A DNA stretch of 64,000 nucleotides from Triticum aestivum (taxonomy: Eukaryota > Streptophyta > Magnoliopsida > Poales > Poaceae), in the NCBI RefSeq assembly GCF_018294505.1, contig NC_057813.1, positions 318,455,191 to 318,519,190 on the forward strand, read 5' to 3'. Numbering within the stretch: the first letter of the stretch is position 1; every line of letters begins with the position of its first letter. Shown here piece after piece: positions 23,997 to 36,045 of this stretch. Both the position numbers and the translations under genes were made by a program. The notes under the pieces are model-generated. The model was not told the origin of the DNA, ran no database searches, and saw only the letters and a list, made by a program, of their open reading frames with translations.

Positions 23997-24460
23997 GCCA
24001 CGCTACTGACCTCTGCCGCACTGACTGCGGAGGTCGATGCATTGAAGCAGAGCCTCGAGCGGTTCGAGAACGAGCTCGGCCTTGCCAAGAATCAGCTCGA
24101 GGGCAAGGAAGGTAGGTAGTACCTTATGTAAGTGTATATAAAAATACATGGTTGCAAATAGTGACAGGACCAACGTGAATGTGACAGGGGCCACAACCGA
24201 GGTGGCGACCCTGAAGGAAGCGCTGTCCAAGGCCGAAGATAATGCGGCCATGGAGCGCACCGAGCGAGAGAAAGAAGAGGCACGGGTGGCGGAGGTGCGG
24301 CAAGAGCTCAATACTCTCGTGAAGAAACACGAGAGTTTAGAGCTTGACTCAAAGAAGCGAGAGTCCGAGCTTGCCTCGACACTTGAAAGCGACAAATCTG
24401 CCAAGGCCGAAGCCCAAAAAGCCCTTCAGGAGATTGAGGCGATGAAAAAGATAGCGGCGG
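23997..24460 (+). pseudogene. antisense gene exons 4 and 5, coiled-coil region
   Basis: Exon 4 (23997-24111): ATLLTSAALTAEVDALKQSL and ENELGLAKNQLEGKE, donor GTAGGT. Exon 5 (24188-24460): TTEVATLKEALSKAEDNAAM followed by a charged helix rich in E, K and R (EREKEEARVAEVRQELNTLV), donor GTAAGG. The 4/5 junction and the 5/6 junction are both in phase (one base carried over), supporting real introns. Heptad-like spacing of leucines suggests a coiled coil for oligomerisation. Confidence 0.65.
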
Positions 24461-24535
24461 GTAAGGCATTCTTTATGCAAAGCAAGCATGTGAAAGTGAA
24501 TTACGTGTTACTTACCCTAATCCGGAGCTCTCCAG

Positions 24536-25020
24536 GAGCATTCGCAGATCTGCCCCGCAGTGTGTCCGACGCCGCCGCATTCTACCGAGCCGAAGAAGGG
24601 AGCTCGACGGAGAAGGTGTTCTGGTCCCAGTATGCTGAGGCCGGACGCCTGGTGCCCTTGAGCGACCAGCTGAAGCAGCTGGTCGAGCTCCATAAGGTGG
24701 CCGAACAGGCCATGAAGGGCCTTATAGGCCGGCTGTGGCCTGGGGAGGTCCTGCCTAAGAGCTACTTTGGGCTGGTGAGGCGGCTGGTGGATGCCTGTCC
24801 GCGGCTTGAAGTCATCAAGCGCTCCATATGCATCGAAGGCGCCCGTAGGGCTCTTGCCCATGCTAAAGTGCACTGGGGCAAGCTGGATGCTGAGAAGCTG
24901 GTGACAGAAGGGCCACCGAAGGGGAAGGAGCATCGCAGGCCCGAGATGTATTATGAGGGTGTCCTGAAGGGTGCCCGCCTTGTGGCGAATGAATGTACCA
25001 GGGATGTAATTTTTGAGTAA
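24536..25020 (+). pseudogene. antisense gene exon 6, C-terminus
   Basis: Acceptor ...AGCTCTCCAG at 24526-24535. Encodes FADLPRSVSDAAAFYRAEEG, FWSQYAEAGRLVPLSDQLKQ, GLIGRLWPGEVLPKSYFGLV, CPRLEVIKRSICIEGARRAL, then AKVHWGKLDAEKLVTEGPPK, ending at TAA 25018-25020. This is the most conserved C-terminal block of the family in grass genomes as I recall it, and it is open here without lesions. The function is unknown. Confidence 0.7.
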
Positions 25021-26204
25021 ACTCGCTCGTGTTTATCCTGTGCGCTGAAAACTTGTTCATATGCGCTAAGCAACGCTTTTTGAATTTAAAATATTACCTT
25101 CTGTGCGGCCGTTTATTAAAACTGAGAGATGCAAGTCGTCGGCTTCTACCCCCATGCCACGAGTGCTGGGGTGTTCGGGATAAACCTGAGCGCTCTTGTT
25201 CCCATTCTTGGGTCCTTCGAGGGAGGCGCTCAGCACAACGAACAAGGCAATCGGACTTATAATGCTTTATCACTCTCGCTTAGCCATAGAATTCTATAAT
25301 TTTAAATTTTGGCTAAGCCCCTAGTATTCGGAAGACTGAGTTCGGGGCGCTATCCACGCCTAGGATGGACAAAGCCAGCTCCTCGCTCTAAGCGGCATAA
25401 GTCTTTAGGGACTCGAAAAACCTCTCGAATAGCGACCGGCTCTCGCCCTATCATGACGGTCAGTTTAAGCTTTCTCTACTGAGGTGTTAACCCAGCTCAA
25501 CTGGGGAACAATCGCAGTAGTTCTCCCAGCGCTACCTTAGCCAATATAGCAGAACGTAAGGTACCAAAACATGGGAGCCGGGCAAACCCAACTATTGACC
25601 CAAGACATGATTCGGAGCCGACGCATATAATGTTATAAGTTCGGGGTGCCGCACTCATGAGAGTGTTCGATCTTCTCACACCGTATTCTGGGGTACTTAA
25701 GCCCCTGGTGTATTGGCCGTACCAAAGTGTACGGTTGCATAATGTCATAACTGGACGTATAAAATGAATGCAATAATAGACTAGAGCTATGTATTGTTTA
25801 ATAAAGGGCTGCTATGAAAGCAGAACGATACAAATAGTGCGATAAGCAAGAGATGGGATTGTTTGACATGTACCCCTCCCGGGGCAAGCTGCGAGACTTT
25901 AAGTAAGATAGGTATTTAGCTCGTTATAGAGACCACCTGGACATTCGACGTGGCTTGCTGTCTCCCTGGCTGTTGCATCATGTGTTCGGCGATTTTACTG
26001 CCGGACAGGCCTTCCTGAAAGTGGAGTCCAGAAAGTAAGAAAAGACAAATTACAAAATCGGGAGCCCCTAGTGCGGTTGAGCCGCATTCTGGGCATGCCG
26101 TGCTTGTGCCCCTCCCCTTATGCCCATGGTATTTCTAGAGCGTAATTATGTATGCGAGGTACTGGTTTCGCGAGTTTGCGAGGGCTGGGGTTGGGGCCGC
26201 ACTT
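25021..26204. other. spacer between antisense gene and gag-protease
   Basis: About 1.2 kb with no recognisable coding sequence. It would contain the 3' untranslated region of the antisense gene (AATAAA-type signals near 25798-25803) and, on the minus strand, the place where reverse transcriptase and integrase should start. It contains none of their motifs. Confidence 0.6.
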
Positions 26205-29200
26205 CTATGCTAGCTCGGAACGTGCCAGGCGGTCTTGTTGTAGGTTACTCCGAGTGTGCTTGACGGTGTCTGGATGCTTAACAGCCGGACTGGAGAATTG
26301 CCTTGAGAGGCTACTTTGTACTTCCGCCGCGAGGGCTGCCGTGTGCTCCTTTGTTCGGAGAGAGCGTTCGATGTTTCCATTGACCGTAATGACTCCTCGA
26401 GGGCCTGGCATTTTGAGCTTGAGATATGCATAGTGCGGCACCGCATTGAACTTTGCAAATGCAGTTCGCCCGAGCAGGGCGTGATAGCCACCGCGGAATG
26501 GGACTATGTTGAAGATTAACTCCTCGCTTCGGAAATTATCCGGGGATCCGAAGACCACTTCGAGTGTAACTGAGCCTGTACAGCTGGCCTCTACACCTGG
26601 TATGACGCCTTTAAAGGTCATCTCTGTGGGTTTGATCCTTGAGGGATCTATGCCCATTTTTTGCACTGTATCCTGATAAAGCAGGTTCAGGCTGCTGCCG
26701 CCGTCCATGAGGACTCTAGTGAGGTGAAATCCGTCAATGATTGGGTCTAGAACCAATGCGGCGAATCCATCGTGACGAATTCTAGTGGAGTGGTCCCTTA
26801 GATCAAAAGTGATCGGGCAGGAGGACCATGGGTTGAACTTTGGGGCGACTGGCTCCAACGCATATACATCCCTGAGCGCACGCTTCCGTTCCCTTTTGGG
26901 GATGTGGGTTGCGTATATCATGTTCACCGTCCGCACTTGTGGGGGAAAGCCCTTATGTCCTCTGTTGTTCGGCGGCCGGGGCTCCTCCTCGTCATCGCTA
27001 TGCAGCCCCTTGTCTCTGTTTTCAGCACTTAACTTGCTTGCCTGCTTGAACACCCAACAATCCCTGTTGGTGTGATTGGCTGGTTGTTCGGGGGTGCCGT
27101 GTATCTGGCACGAGCGATCGAGTGTCCGGTCTAAACTGGACGGGCCCAGAGTATTTCTTTTGAATGGCTTTTTCCGCTGACCGGGTTTAGAGCCTCTGAA
27201 TCCGGCATTAACTGTCGTATCCTCAGTATTGTCGCCATTAATGCGGCGCTTGTGCTTGTTGCGACGCGACCTGCCATTGTTGTCCTTGGTATCCGAATTA
27301 CCAGGGCTCTTGGTCATGTTATTGCCACGAGCTAGCCAGTTGTCTTCTCCCACGCAAAAGTGGGTCATGAGTGTCGTGAGGGCTGCCATGGCTTTCGGCT
27401 TTTCCTGTCCTAGGTACCGTGCAAGCCATTCGTCTCGGATGTTATGCTTGAAGGCTGCGAGGGCCTCTGCGTCCGGACAGTCGACTATTTGATTTTTCTT
27501 GGTTAGGAACCGTGTCCAGAATTGTCTAGCTGATTCCTCTGGCTGCTGAATTATGTGGCTTAGGTCATCGGCGTCTGGTGGTCGCACATAGGTGCCCTGG
27601 AAATTGTCAAGGAATGCAGATTCCAGGTCCTCCCAGCAACCAATTGACTCTGCTGGCAAGCTGTTAAGCCAATGCCGAGCTGGTCCTTTAAGCTTGAGTG
27701 GGAGGTATTGGATAGCGTGTAGATCATCACCGCGGGCCATGTGGATATGAAGGAGATAATCCTTGATCCATACCGCAGGATCTGTTGTACCATCGTATGA
27801 TTCGATGTTTACGGGTTTAAAACCCTCGGGGATTTGATGATCCATTACTTCATCTGTGAAGCATAGTGGGTGTGCGGCGCCTCTGTACTGGGCTATATCA
27901 CGACGTAGCTTAGATGAGCTTTGTCTGTTGTGTTCGGCCTGGCCGTATTTGCCATATCCGATGTGACGTTGACCATTACGTGTCGTGGGGCGCCCACGTG
28001 ATCCGTGGATCAATCTTGTTTGCCTTGCCTTGTCCTCCAATATGTCTCGCAGGTCTGGCGCGTTTCCCCGTGCCTTGGTACTTTTTGAGCGGCGCCGGGG
28101 TGGGGCTTGAGCCGATGGCCGAAAGGCCTCTCTGTCGCGGCCACGGGGTGGCCGGTCGGCCGCATCATACGCTGGTGATGTAGGTTTAGTATCTTCCTCC
28201 TCTAATTGGGGTAGCAGCCTGCGCTTTGGGTAGCTCTTGGAGGGGCATTCAAGTTTGTACTCTTCGGCAGCGAGGACTTCAGTCCATCTGTCGGCTAGCA
28301 AGTCTTGGTCATCTCTAAGCTGCTGCTGTTTTCTCTTGAGGCTGCTTGCCGTGGCCATAAGTCTGCGTTTGAAACGCTCTTGTTCGACGGGGTCCTCAGC
28401 CACGACAAATTCGTCGTCGTCGAGGCTTGCTTCGTCTTCGGAGGGAGGCATGTAATTATCGTCCTGGACCTCTCTGTCTGCCGCTCTCTCATGAGGGATG
28501 GCTTCTCCGTCCACCTGCGCTGAATCCTGCTGGAGGGGGTTGTCTTCGGCACTGTCCGGGGTGTTATTGTCTCCGGTGCCGGAATCGCCGTTTTTGCTTT
28601 GGCAGGATTTAGAGCGGCGCCGCTGACGCCAGCGCTTAGGCTGTTTCTTGGAGGGGTCATCCTCCGTTGTTCCATCGCCATCCCCTTCTTTTGGGGTGTC
28701 CACCATGTATATGTCATATGACGAGGTGGCTTTCCAGTGCCCTATAGGCGCTGGTTCTTGGTCGTCTCCTTCATCGACGTCCATACCGTCGATGTCTTCG
28801 GAGTCAAAGTCGAGCATGTCGGTTAAATCGTCGACAGTGGCTACGAAGTGGGTGGTGGGTGGGATTCGAATTTCTTTGTCGTCCACATCCCAACCTTGCT
28901 GACCATAGTCCAGCCAGGGCTCTCCTGATAAAGAGAGAGACTTTAGTGAATTCAGGATGTCGCCAAAGGGCGAGTGTTGAAAGATGTCCGTGGCGGTGAA
29001 CTCCATGATCGGAGCCCAATTGGGTTCGATCGGGAGGGGTGCGGAAGATTCGGAGTCCGGAACGGAGTCCGACACCTTGGAGTCACGAGCTTCGCGAAGG
29101 ACAAGACTGGTGTTCAGCTTGATCGCCGTAGAGATTGCAGCCCCAAGGCGACGTCCAGCCACCCGTCCTCGATCGCCGCAGTCGGCTCCGAGCTAAGGGT

Positions 29201-29500
29201 CAGAGCGGACACCTGAGCGGCCCTCTGGGCACTGTCCGGCGGCAGAGCTAGATCATGCCCATCGTGACAGTGCGGCGCGCTCGGCTGTGGCTCGAATCCG
29301 TCGAAGATCAAGTCTCCACGGATGTCAGCCGTGTAGTTCAAACTTCCAAATCTGACCTGATGGCTAGGGGCGTAGCTTTCGATCTGCTCCAGATGGCCAA
29401 GTGAATTGGCCCGCCGTGCAAAGCCGCCGAATATGAAGATCTGTCCGGGGAGAAAAGTCTCACCCTGGACCGCGTCGTTGTTGATGATCGAAGAAGCCAT
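26205..29500 (-). pseudogene. gag-protease polyprotein of the Tat-like element, one frameshift
   Basis: Likely start at 29500 (MASSIINNDAVQGETFLPGQ), frame open to 29114, then a frameshift near 29120-29160 into a 985-codon frame ending at 26205. Features in order: acidic N-terminus; basic stretch PKRWRQRRRSKS; coiled, charged region; retrotransposon gag core (SYDGTTDPAVWIKDYLLHIH and KLKGPARHWLNSLPAESIG); zinc-knuckle-like CQIHGTPEQPANHTNRDC; and a retropepsin with LMDGGSSLNLLY as active site and HALLGRTAF as second block, about 170 residues from the end. It stops shortly after the protease; no RT follows. It is the longest open frame in the window, and only one frameshift separates it from a full gag-protease. 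Confidence 0.85.
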
Positions 29501-29547
29501 CAGGCCTAAAGGTGATGACACAGAGGAACTCTCAATGAAAGCACCAA

Positions 29548-30002
29548 TGTCGGTGTCAAAACCGGTGGATCTCGGGTAGGGGGTCCCGAACTGTGCGTCT
29601 AGGCGGATGGTAATAGGAGACAAGGGACACGATGTTTTTACCCAGGTTCGGGCCCTCTCGATGGAGGTAAAACCCTACTCCTGCTTGATTAATATTGATG
29701 ATATGGGTAGTACAAGAGTAGATCTACCACGAGATCAGAGAGGCTAAACCCTAGAAGCTAGCCTATGGTATGATTGTTTTTCGTCGTACGGACTAAAACC
29801 CTCTGGTTTATATAGACACCGGAGAGGGCTAGGGTTACACAGAGTCGGGTACAATGGGAGGAGATCTACATATCCGTATTGCCAAGCTTGCCTTCCACGC
29901 CAAGGAAAGTCCCATCCGGATATGGGACGAAGTCTTCAATCTTGTATCTTCATAGTTTGGGAGTCCGGCCATCCGGACACCCCCTAATCCAGGACTCCCT
30001 CA
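29548..30002 (-). repeat. 5' LTR of the Tat-like element
   Basis: Plus strand TGTCGGTGTCAAAACCGG ... GACTCCCTCA; TATA box in element orientation is the complement of 29807-29814. The base just inside the LTR opens a primer-binding stretch reading TTGGTGCTTTCATTGAGAG on the minus strand (29546-29528); its complement ends in CCA as a tRNA would, but I could not assign the tRNA. Confidence 0.92.
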
Positions 30003-30251
30003 GGCCCTATGCACGGACGATCGGGCCAGCATGAACTCCAGGCGGTGTGTGCTCGTGTCGGGAAGGGGCCGTTGTGGGTGTCGTAGTAGCCTGACGAGGG
30101 CGTCCACGACCCCTCTTCGGCGGGAGCGGCTCTGGCACCTCCCGCGAAGCCTTCCCTTTCTCGGCGGCGGAGAACCACCTGATCGGTGCCATGGAGGTTG
30201 CGGCGAGGATGCGAGATGAGGAGAAAGATGATGAAGATGGGCTAGGGGCTC
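30003..30251 (-). pseudogene. B3-like pseudogene, N-terminal part
   Basis: Continues 8228-8693 once the Tat-like element is removed. ATG at 30192 opens MAPIRWFSAAEKGKASREVP, then PPKRGRGRPRQ, an AT-hook-like and nuclear-localisation-like basic motif. The frame stops at TAG 30009-30007, at the insertion site; a neighbouring frame (LARSSVHRA-LPTGVATSTV) runs through the junction. At least two frameshifts separate start and B3 part, so the gene is dead. The 5' leader is cut at 30251 by copia 1. Confidence 0.6.
30247..30251. repeat. target-site duplication GGCTC, left copy
   Basis: GGCTC before the copia 1 left LTR, repeated at 38954-38958 after its right LTR. Confidence 0.93.
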
Positions 30252-31997
30252 TGTTGGGGAATGTAGCATGCAATTTCAAAAAAAAAATCCTACGATCACG
30301 CAAGATCTATCTAGGATATGCATAGCAACGAGAGGGAGAGAGTGTGTCCACATACCCTCGTAGACCGAAAGTGGAAGCTAGGTTAACGCGGTTGATGTAG
30401 TCGAACGTCTTCATGATCCAACCGATCTAGTACGAAACGTACGACACCTCCGAGTCCAGCACACGTTCAGCTCGATGACATCCCTCGAACTCTTGATCTA
30501 GCAGAGGTCGAGGGAGAGTTTCGTCAGCACAATGGCGTGATGATGGTGATGATGATGTGATCCGCGCAGGGCTTCGCCTAAGCACTATGACGCTATGACC
30601 GGAGGTGTAAACTATGGAGGGGGGCACCGCACACGGCTAAGAGAACAATTGATGTGCCTTTGGGGTACCCCCCACCCCCGCATATAAAGGAGGGGAGGAG
30701 GAGGCCGGCAGCCAGGAAGGGGGCACCATGGGGGGAGTCCTACTAGGACTCCACTCCTAGTAGGATTCGCCCCCCCCCCCTTTTCCTTCCTTCCACCAGA
30801 GGGAAAAGGAAGGAGAGGGAGAGGGAGAGGGAACGGGGGGCGCCGCCCCCTCCCCTAGTCCAATCTGGACTACCATGGGGGGGTGCGGCTACCCCTTGCG
30901 GCCCTCCTCTCTCTCCACTAAGGCCCATGTAGGCCCAATACTTCCCCAGGGGGGGTCCGGTAACCCCTCGGTACTCCGGTAAAATACCCGAACCACTCAA
31001 AACCATTCCGATGTCCAAATTCTACCTTCCAATATATGAATCTTTACCTCTCGAATATTTCAAGACTCCTCTTCATGTCCGTGATCTCATCCAGGACTGC
31101 GAACAGACTTCAGTCACCAAAACACATAACTCATAATACAAATCGCCATCGACGTTAAGCGTGCGGACCCTACGGGTTCGAGAACAATGTAGACATGACC
31201 GAGACACATCTCTGGTCAATAACCAATAGTGGAACCTGGATGCTCATATTGGTTCCTACATATTCTACAAAGAACTTTATCTGTCAAACCGCATAACAAC
31301 ATACATTATTCCCTTTGTCATTGGTATGTTACTTGCCCGAGATTCGATTGTCGGTATCCTCATACCTAGTTCAATCTCGTTACTGGCAAGTCTCTTTACT
31401 CGTTCCGTAATGCATCATCCCGTAACTAACTCATTAGTCACATTGCTTGCAAGGCTTATAGTGATGAGCATTACCCAGAGGGCCCAGAGATACCTCTCCG
31501 ATACACGGAGTGACAAATCCTAATCTCGATCTATGCCAACCCAACAAACACCTTCGGAGACACCTGTAGAGAATCTTTATAATCAGCTAGTTATGTTGTG
31601 ATGTTTGATAGCACACAAGGTGTTCCTTCGGTATTCGGGAGTTGCATAATCTCATACTAAGAGGAACATGTATAAGTCATGAAGAAAGCAATAGCAATAA
31701 AACTCAACGATCGTTATGCTAAGCTAACGGATGGGTCTTGTCCATCACATCATTCTCGAACGATGTGATCCCGTTCATCAAATGACAACACATGTCTATT
31801 GTCAGGAAACATAACCATCTTTGATTAGCGAGCTAGTTAAGTAGAGGCATACTAGGGACACTTTGTTTTGTCTACGTATTTGCACATGTACTAAGTTTCC
31901 GGTTAATATAATTCTAGCATGAATAATAAACATTTATCATGATATAAGGGAATATAAATAATAGCTTTATTATTGCCTCTAGGGCATATTTCCTTCA
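30252..31997 (-). repeat. 3' LTR of copia 1
   Basis: Plus strand starts TGTTGGGGAATG and ends GCATATTTCCTTCA. A palindrome AGTCCTACTAGGACT followed by TCCTAGTAGGATT lies at about 30735-30767. The adjacent polypurine tract in the element is the complement of 31998-32008 (AAGTGGGAGAC). Confidence 0.93.
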
Positions 31998-32030
31998 GTC
32001 TCCCACTTGCACTAGAGTTAGTAATCCAGA

Positions 32031-33757
32031 TTACATAGTAATGATTCTAACACCCATGGAGTCTTGGTGTTGATCATGTTTTACTCGTGGAAGAGGCTTA
32101 GTCAACGGGTCTGCAACATTCAGATCCGTATGTATCTTGCAAATCTCTATGTCTCCCTCCTTGACTTGATCGCGGATGGAGTTGAAGCGTCTCTTGATGT
32201 GTTTGGTTCTCTTGTGAAATCTAGATTCCTTCGCGAAGGCAATTGTTCTAGTGTTGTCACAAAAGATTTTCATTGGACCCAATGCACTAGGTATTACACC
32301 TAGATTGGATATAACTCCTTCATCCAGACTCCTTCATTTGCTGCTTCCAAAGCAACTATGTACTCTACTTCACATGTAGATCTCGCCACGATGCTCTGCT
32401 TGGAACTGCACCAACTGATAGCTCCACCATTCAATATAAATACATATCCAATTTGCAAATTAGAGTCATACGGATCAGTGTCAAAGCTTGCATCGACGTA
32501 ACCATTTACGACAAGCTCTTTGTCACCTCCATAAACGAGAAACATATCTTTAGTCCTGTTCAGGTATTTCAGGATGTTCTTGACCGCTGTCGAGTGATCC
32601 ACTCCTGGATTACTTTGGTACCTCCCTGCTAAACTTATAGCAAGGCACACATCAGGTCTGGTACACAACATTGCATACATGATAGAACCTATGGCTGAGG
32701 CATAGGGAATGACTTTCATTTTCTCTCTATCTTCTGCAGTGGTCGGGCATTGAGTCTGACTCAACTTCACACCTTGTAACAAAGGCAAGAACCCTTTCTT
32801 TGACTGGTCCATTTTGAACTTCTTCAAAACTTTATCAAGGTATGTGCTTTGTGAAAGTCCAGTTAAGCGTCTTGATCTATCTCTATAGATCTTGATGCCC
32901 AATATATAAGCAGCTTCACCGAGTTCTATCATTGAAAAATTCTTATTCAAGTATCCTTTTATGCTATCCAGAAATTATGTATTATTTCCAATCAACAATA
33001 TGTCATCCACATATAATATTAGAAATGCTACAGAGCTCCCACTCACTTTCTTGTAAATACAGGTTTCTCCAAAAGTCTGTATAAAACCATATGCTTTGAT
33101 CACACTATCAAAGCGTATATTCCAACTCCGAGAGGCTTGCACTAGTCCATAAATGGATCACTGGAGTTTGCACACTTTGTTAGCACCTTTTGGATCGACA
33201 AAACCTTCTGGTTGCATCATATACAACTCTTCTTTAAGAAATCCATTAAGGAATGCAGTTTTGACATCCATTTGCCAAATTTCATAATCATAAAACGCGA
33301 CAATTGCTAACATGATTCAGACAGACTTAAGCATCGCTACGGGTGAGAAGGTCTCATCATAGTCAACTCCTTGAACTTGTTGAAAACCTTTCGCAACAAG
33401 TCGAGCTTTGTAGATAGTAACATTACCGTCAACGTCAGTCTTGTTCTTGAAGATCCATTTATTTTCTATGGCTTGCCGATCATCGGGCAAGTCCACCAAA
33501 GTCCACACTTTGTTCTCATACATGGATCCGATCTCAGATTTCATGGCCTCAAGCCATTTCGCGGAATATGGACTCACCATCGCTTCCTCGTAGTTCATAG
33601 GTTTGTCATGGTCTAGTAACAAGACTTCCATAATAGGATTACCGTACCACTCTGGTGCAGACCGTACTCTGGTTGACCTATGAGGTTCGGTAGTAACTTG
33701 ATCTGAAGTTTCATGACCATCATCATTAGCTTCTTCACTAATTGGTGTAGGAATCAC
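32031..33757 (-). pseudogene. copia 1 reverse transcriptase and RNase H, broken
   Basis: RT begins after STRVRSAPEWYGNP (about 33660) with NYEEAMVSPYSAKWLEAMKS, WTLVDLPDDRQAIENKWIFK and KARLVAKGFQQVQGVDYDET; an in-frame TGA follows at 33319-33317 (LKSV*IML). The middle is interrupted, but the catalytic LILYVDDILLI is still readable near 33025-32990. The next frame (32950-32300) covers AYILGIKIYRDRSRRL, SAIGSIMYAMLCTRPDV and RNase H parts YVDASFDTD and TCEVEYIVALEAANE. The last frame (32282-32031) has the RNase H end IFCDNTRTIAFAKE and HIKRRFNSIRD, ending DPLTKPLP. Confidence 0.9.
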
Positions 33758-33874
33758 TGGAACTGATTTCTATGATGAACTACTTTCCAATTCGGGAGAA
33801 GGTACAATTACCTCATCAAGTTCCACTTTCCTCCCACTCACTTCTTTCGAGAGAAACTCCTTCTCTAGAAAGGA

Positions 33875-34789
33875 TCAATTCTTAGCAACGAATATCTTGC
33901 CTTTGGATCTGTGATAGAAGGTGTACCCAACAGTTTCTTTTGGGTGTCCTATGAAGACGCATTTCTCCGATTTGGGTTCGAGCTTATCAGGTTGAAGCTT
34001 TTTCACATAAGCATCGCAGGCCCAAACTTTAAGAAACGACAACTTGGGTTTCTTGCCAAACCATAGTTCATATGGTGTCGTCTTAACGGATTTAGATGGT
34101 GCCCTATTTAACCTGAATGCAGTTGTCTGTAAAGCATAACCCGAAAATGATAGCGGTAAATCAGTAAGAGACATCATAGATCGCACCATATCTAATAAAG
34201 TACGGTTACGACGTTCGGACACACCATTACGCTGTGGATTTCCAGGTGGCGTGAGTTGCGAATCTATTCCACATTGTTTCACATGAAGACCAGACTCGTA
34301 ACTTAAATATTCGCCTCCGCGATCAGATCGAAGAAACTTTATTTTCTTGTTATGATGATTTTCCACTTCACTCTGAAACTCTTTGAACTTCTCAAATGTT
34401 TCAGACTTATGTTTCATTAAGTAGATATACCCATATCTGCTAAAATCATTTGCGAAGGTCGGAAAATAACGATACCCACCACGAGCCTCAATACTCATTG
34501 GACCACATACATCAGTATGTATTATTTCCAATAAGTCAGTGGCTCGCTCCATTGTTCCGGAGAACAGAGTCTTACTCATCTTACCCCTGAGGCATGGTTC
34601 GCAAGAATCAAGTGATTCCAAAAGCCCATCGGCATGGAGTTTCTTAATGCGATTTACACCAATATGACCTAAACGGCAGTGCCACAAAAAAGTTGCACTA
34701 CCATTACTAACTTTGCATCTTTTGGCTTCAATATTATGAATATGTGTATCACTACGATCAAGATTCAACAAAAATAGACCACTCATCAA
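33875..34789 (-). pseudogene. copia 1 integrase (GAG-pre-integrase and catalytic core)
   Basis: Open frame of 304 codons: zinc-binding part LWHCRLGHIGVNRIKKLH ... CEPCLRGKM, then the core with IIHTDVCGPMS (first acidic residue), FANDFSRYGYIYLMKH (second) and NGVSERRNRTLLDMVR (glutamate). It ends with PYELWFGKKPKLSFLKVWAC and VFIGHPKETVGYTFY, the copia chromodomain-like connector region. Frame breaks at both sides separate it from protease and RT. The residue after the RSDRGGEY block keeps the family pattern. Confidence 0.92.
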
Positions 34790-35994
34790 GGGTGCATGAC
34801 CATAAATATATTACTCATATAAATAGAACAATCATTATTCTCTGATTTAATTGAATAACCGTCTCGCATCAAACAAGATCCAGATATAATGTTAATGCTC
34901 AACGCTAGCACCAAATAACAATTATTCAGGTCTAAAACTAATCCCGAAGGTATATGTAGAGGTAGCGTGCTAACGGCGATCATATCGACCTTGGAACCAT
35001 TTCCGATGCGCATCGTCACCTCGTCCTTAGCCAATCTCCATTTAATCCGTAGCCCCTATTTTGAGTTGCAAATATGAGCAACAGAACCAGTATCAAATAC
35101 CCAGGCGCTACTATGAGCATTAGTAAGGTACACATCAATAACATATATATCAAATATACCTTTCACTTTGCCATCCTTCTTATCTACCAAATACTTGGGG
35201 CAGTTCCGCTTCCAGTGACTAGTCCCTTTGCAGTAGAAGCACTGAGTTTCAGGCTTAGGTCCAGACTTTGGCTTCTTCCCGAGAGCGGCAACTTGTTTGC
35301 TATTATTCTTGAAGTTCCCCTTCTTTCCTTTGCCCTTTTTCTTGAAACTAGTGGTTTTGTTAACCATCAACACTTGATTCTTCTTCTTGATTTCTACCTC
35401 TGCAGCCTTAAGCATTGCGAAGAGCTCGGGAATTGTCTTTTCCATCCTTTGCATGTTATAGTTCACCATGAAGCCTTCATAGCTTGGTGGCAGTGATTGA
35501 AGAACTCTGTCAATGACACTATCATCAAGAAGATTAACTCCCAATTGAGTCAAGTGGTTATGGTACCCAGACATTTTGAGTATATGTTCACTAACAGAAC
35601 TATTCTCCTCCATCTTGCAGCTATAGAACTTGTTGGAGACTTCATATCTCTCAGCTCAGGCATTTGCTTGATATATTAACTTCAACTCTTGGAACATCTC
35701 ATATGCTCCATGATGTTCAAAACGTCTTTGAAGTCCCGATTCTAAGCCGTAAAGCATGGCACACTGAACTATCGAGTAGTCATCAGATCGAGCTTGCCAG
35801 GCATTCATAACATCAGCATTTGCTCCTGCAGTAGGCCTTGCACCTAGCGGTGCTTCAAGGACGTAATTCTTCTGTGCAGCAATGAGGATAATCCTCAAGT
35901 TATGGACCCAGTCCTTGTAGTTGCTACCATCATCTTTCAACTTAGCTTTCTCTAGGAACGCATTAAAATTCAAGGGAACGGTAGCACGGACCAT
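34786..35994 (-). pseudogene. copia 1 gag and protease, broken
   Basis: Gag starts at 35994 (MVRATVPLNFNAFLEKAKLK, DGSNYKDWVHNLRIILIAAQ) and is interrupted near 35650. The second frame (35613-35056) contains the UBN2-type gag part VIDRVLQSLPPSYEGFMVNY, a lysine-rich stretch, zinc knuckle CFYCKGTSHWKRNC and protease active site WVFDTGSVAHICNS. A stop then precedes the protease C-terminus (35034-34786: EVTMRIGNGSKVDMIAVSTL). Confidence 0.9.
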
Positions 35995-36045
35995 TGATCT
36001 ATAGCAACATAGATATGCAAAAAAAACTATCAGGACTAAGATCAT

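Larger units (their letters stand above)
8694..30002 (-). mobile_element. Tat-like Ty3/gypsy retrotransposon with antisense gene, lacking pol
   Basis: LTRs at 8694-9166 and 29548-30002 flanked by TSD GGCCC. Without the nested LARD the element is about 9.0 kb. On the minus strand the order is 5' LTR, gag-protease (29500-26205), spacer (26204-25021), then a gene on the opposite strand (9720-25020), then a polypurine tract (complement of 9167-9183) and 3' LTR. No reverse transcriptase, RNase H or integrase is visible, so it is non-autonomous. Tat-lineage elements are known to carry antisense ORFs at this place. The two LTRs differ at roughly 12 positions over the first 300 bp by eye, plus a gap of about 20 bp near 9105-9125. 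Confidence 0.9.

Noticed and set aside
26785..27075. Plus-strand frames antisense to gag-protease (for example 26785-27075, 27229-27492)
   Set aside because: Shadows of the long gag-protease frame without recognisable domains.
30778..30840. Homopolymer C run and GA-rich stretch as a possible regulatory element
   Set aside because: Simple low-complexity sequence shared by both copia 1 LTRs; nothing beyond composition supports function.
35074..35496. 140-codon plus-strand frame antisense to copia 1 gag
   Set aside because: Shadow of the gag frame on the opposite strand; no start context, promoter or known domain.
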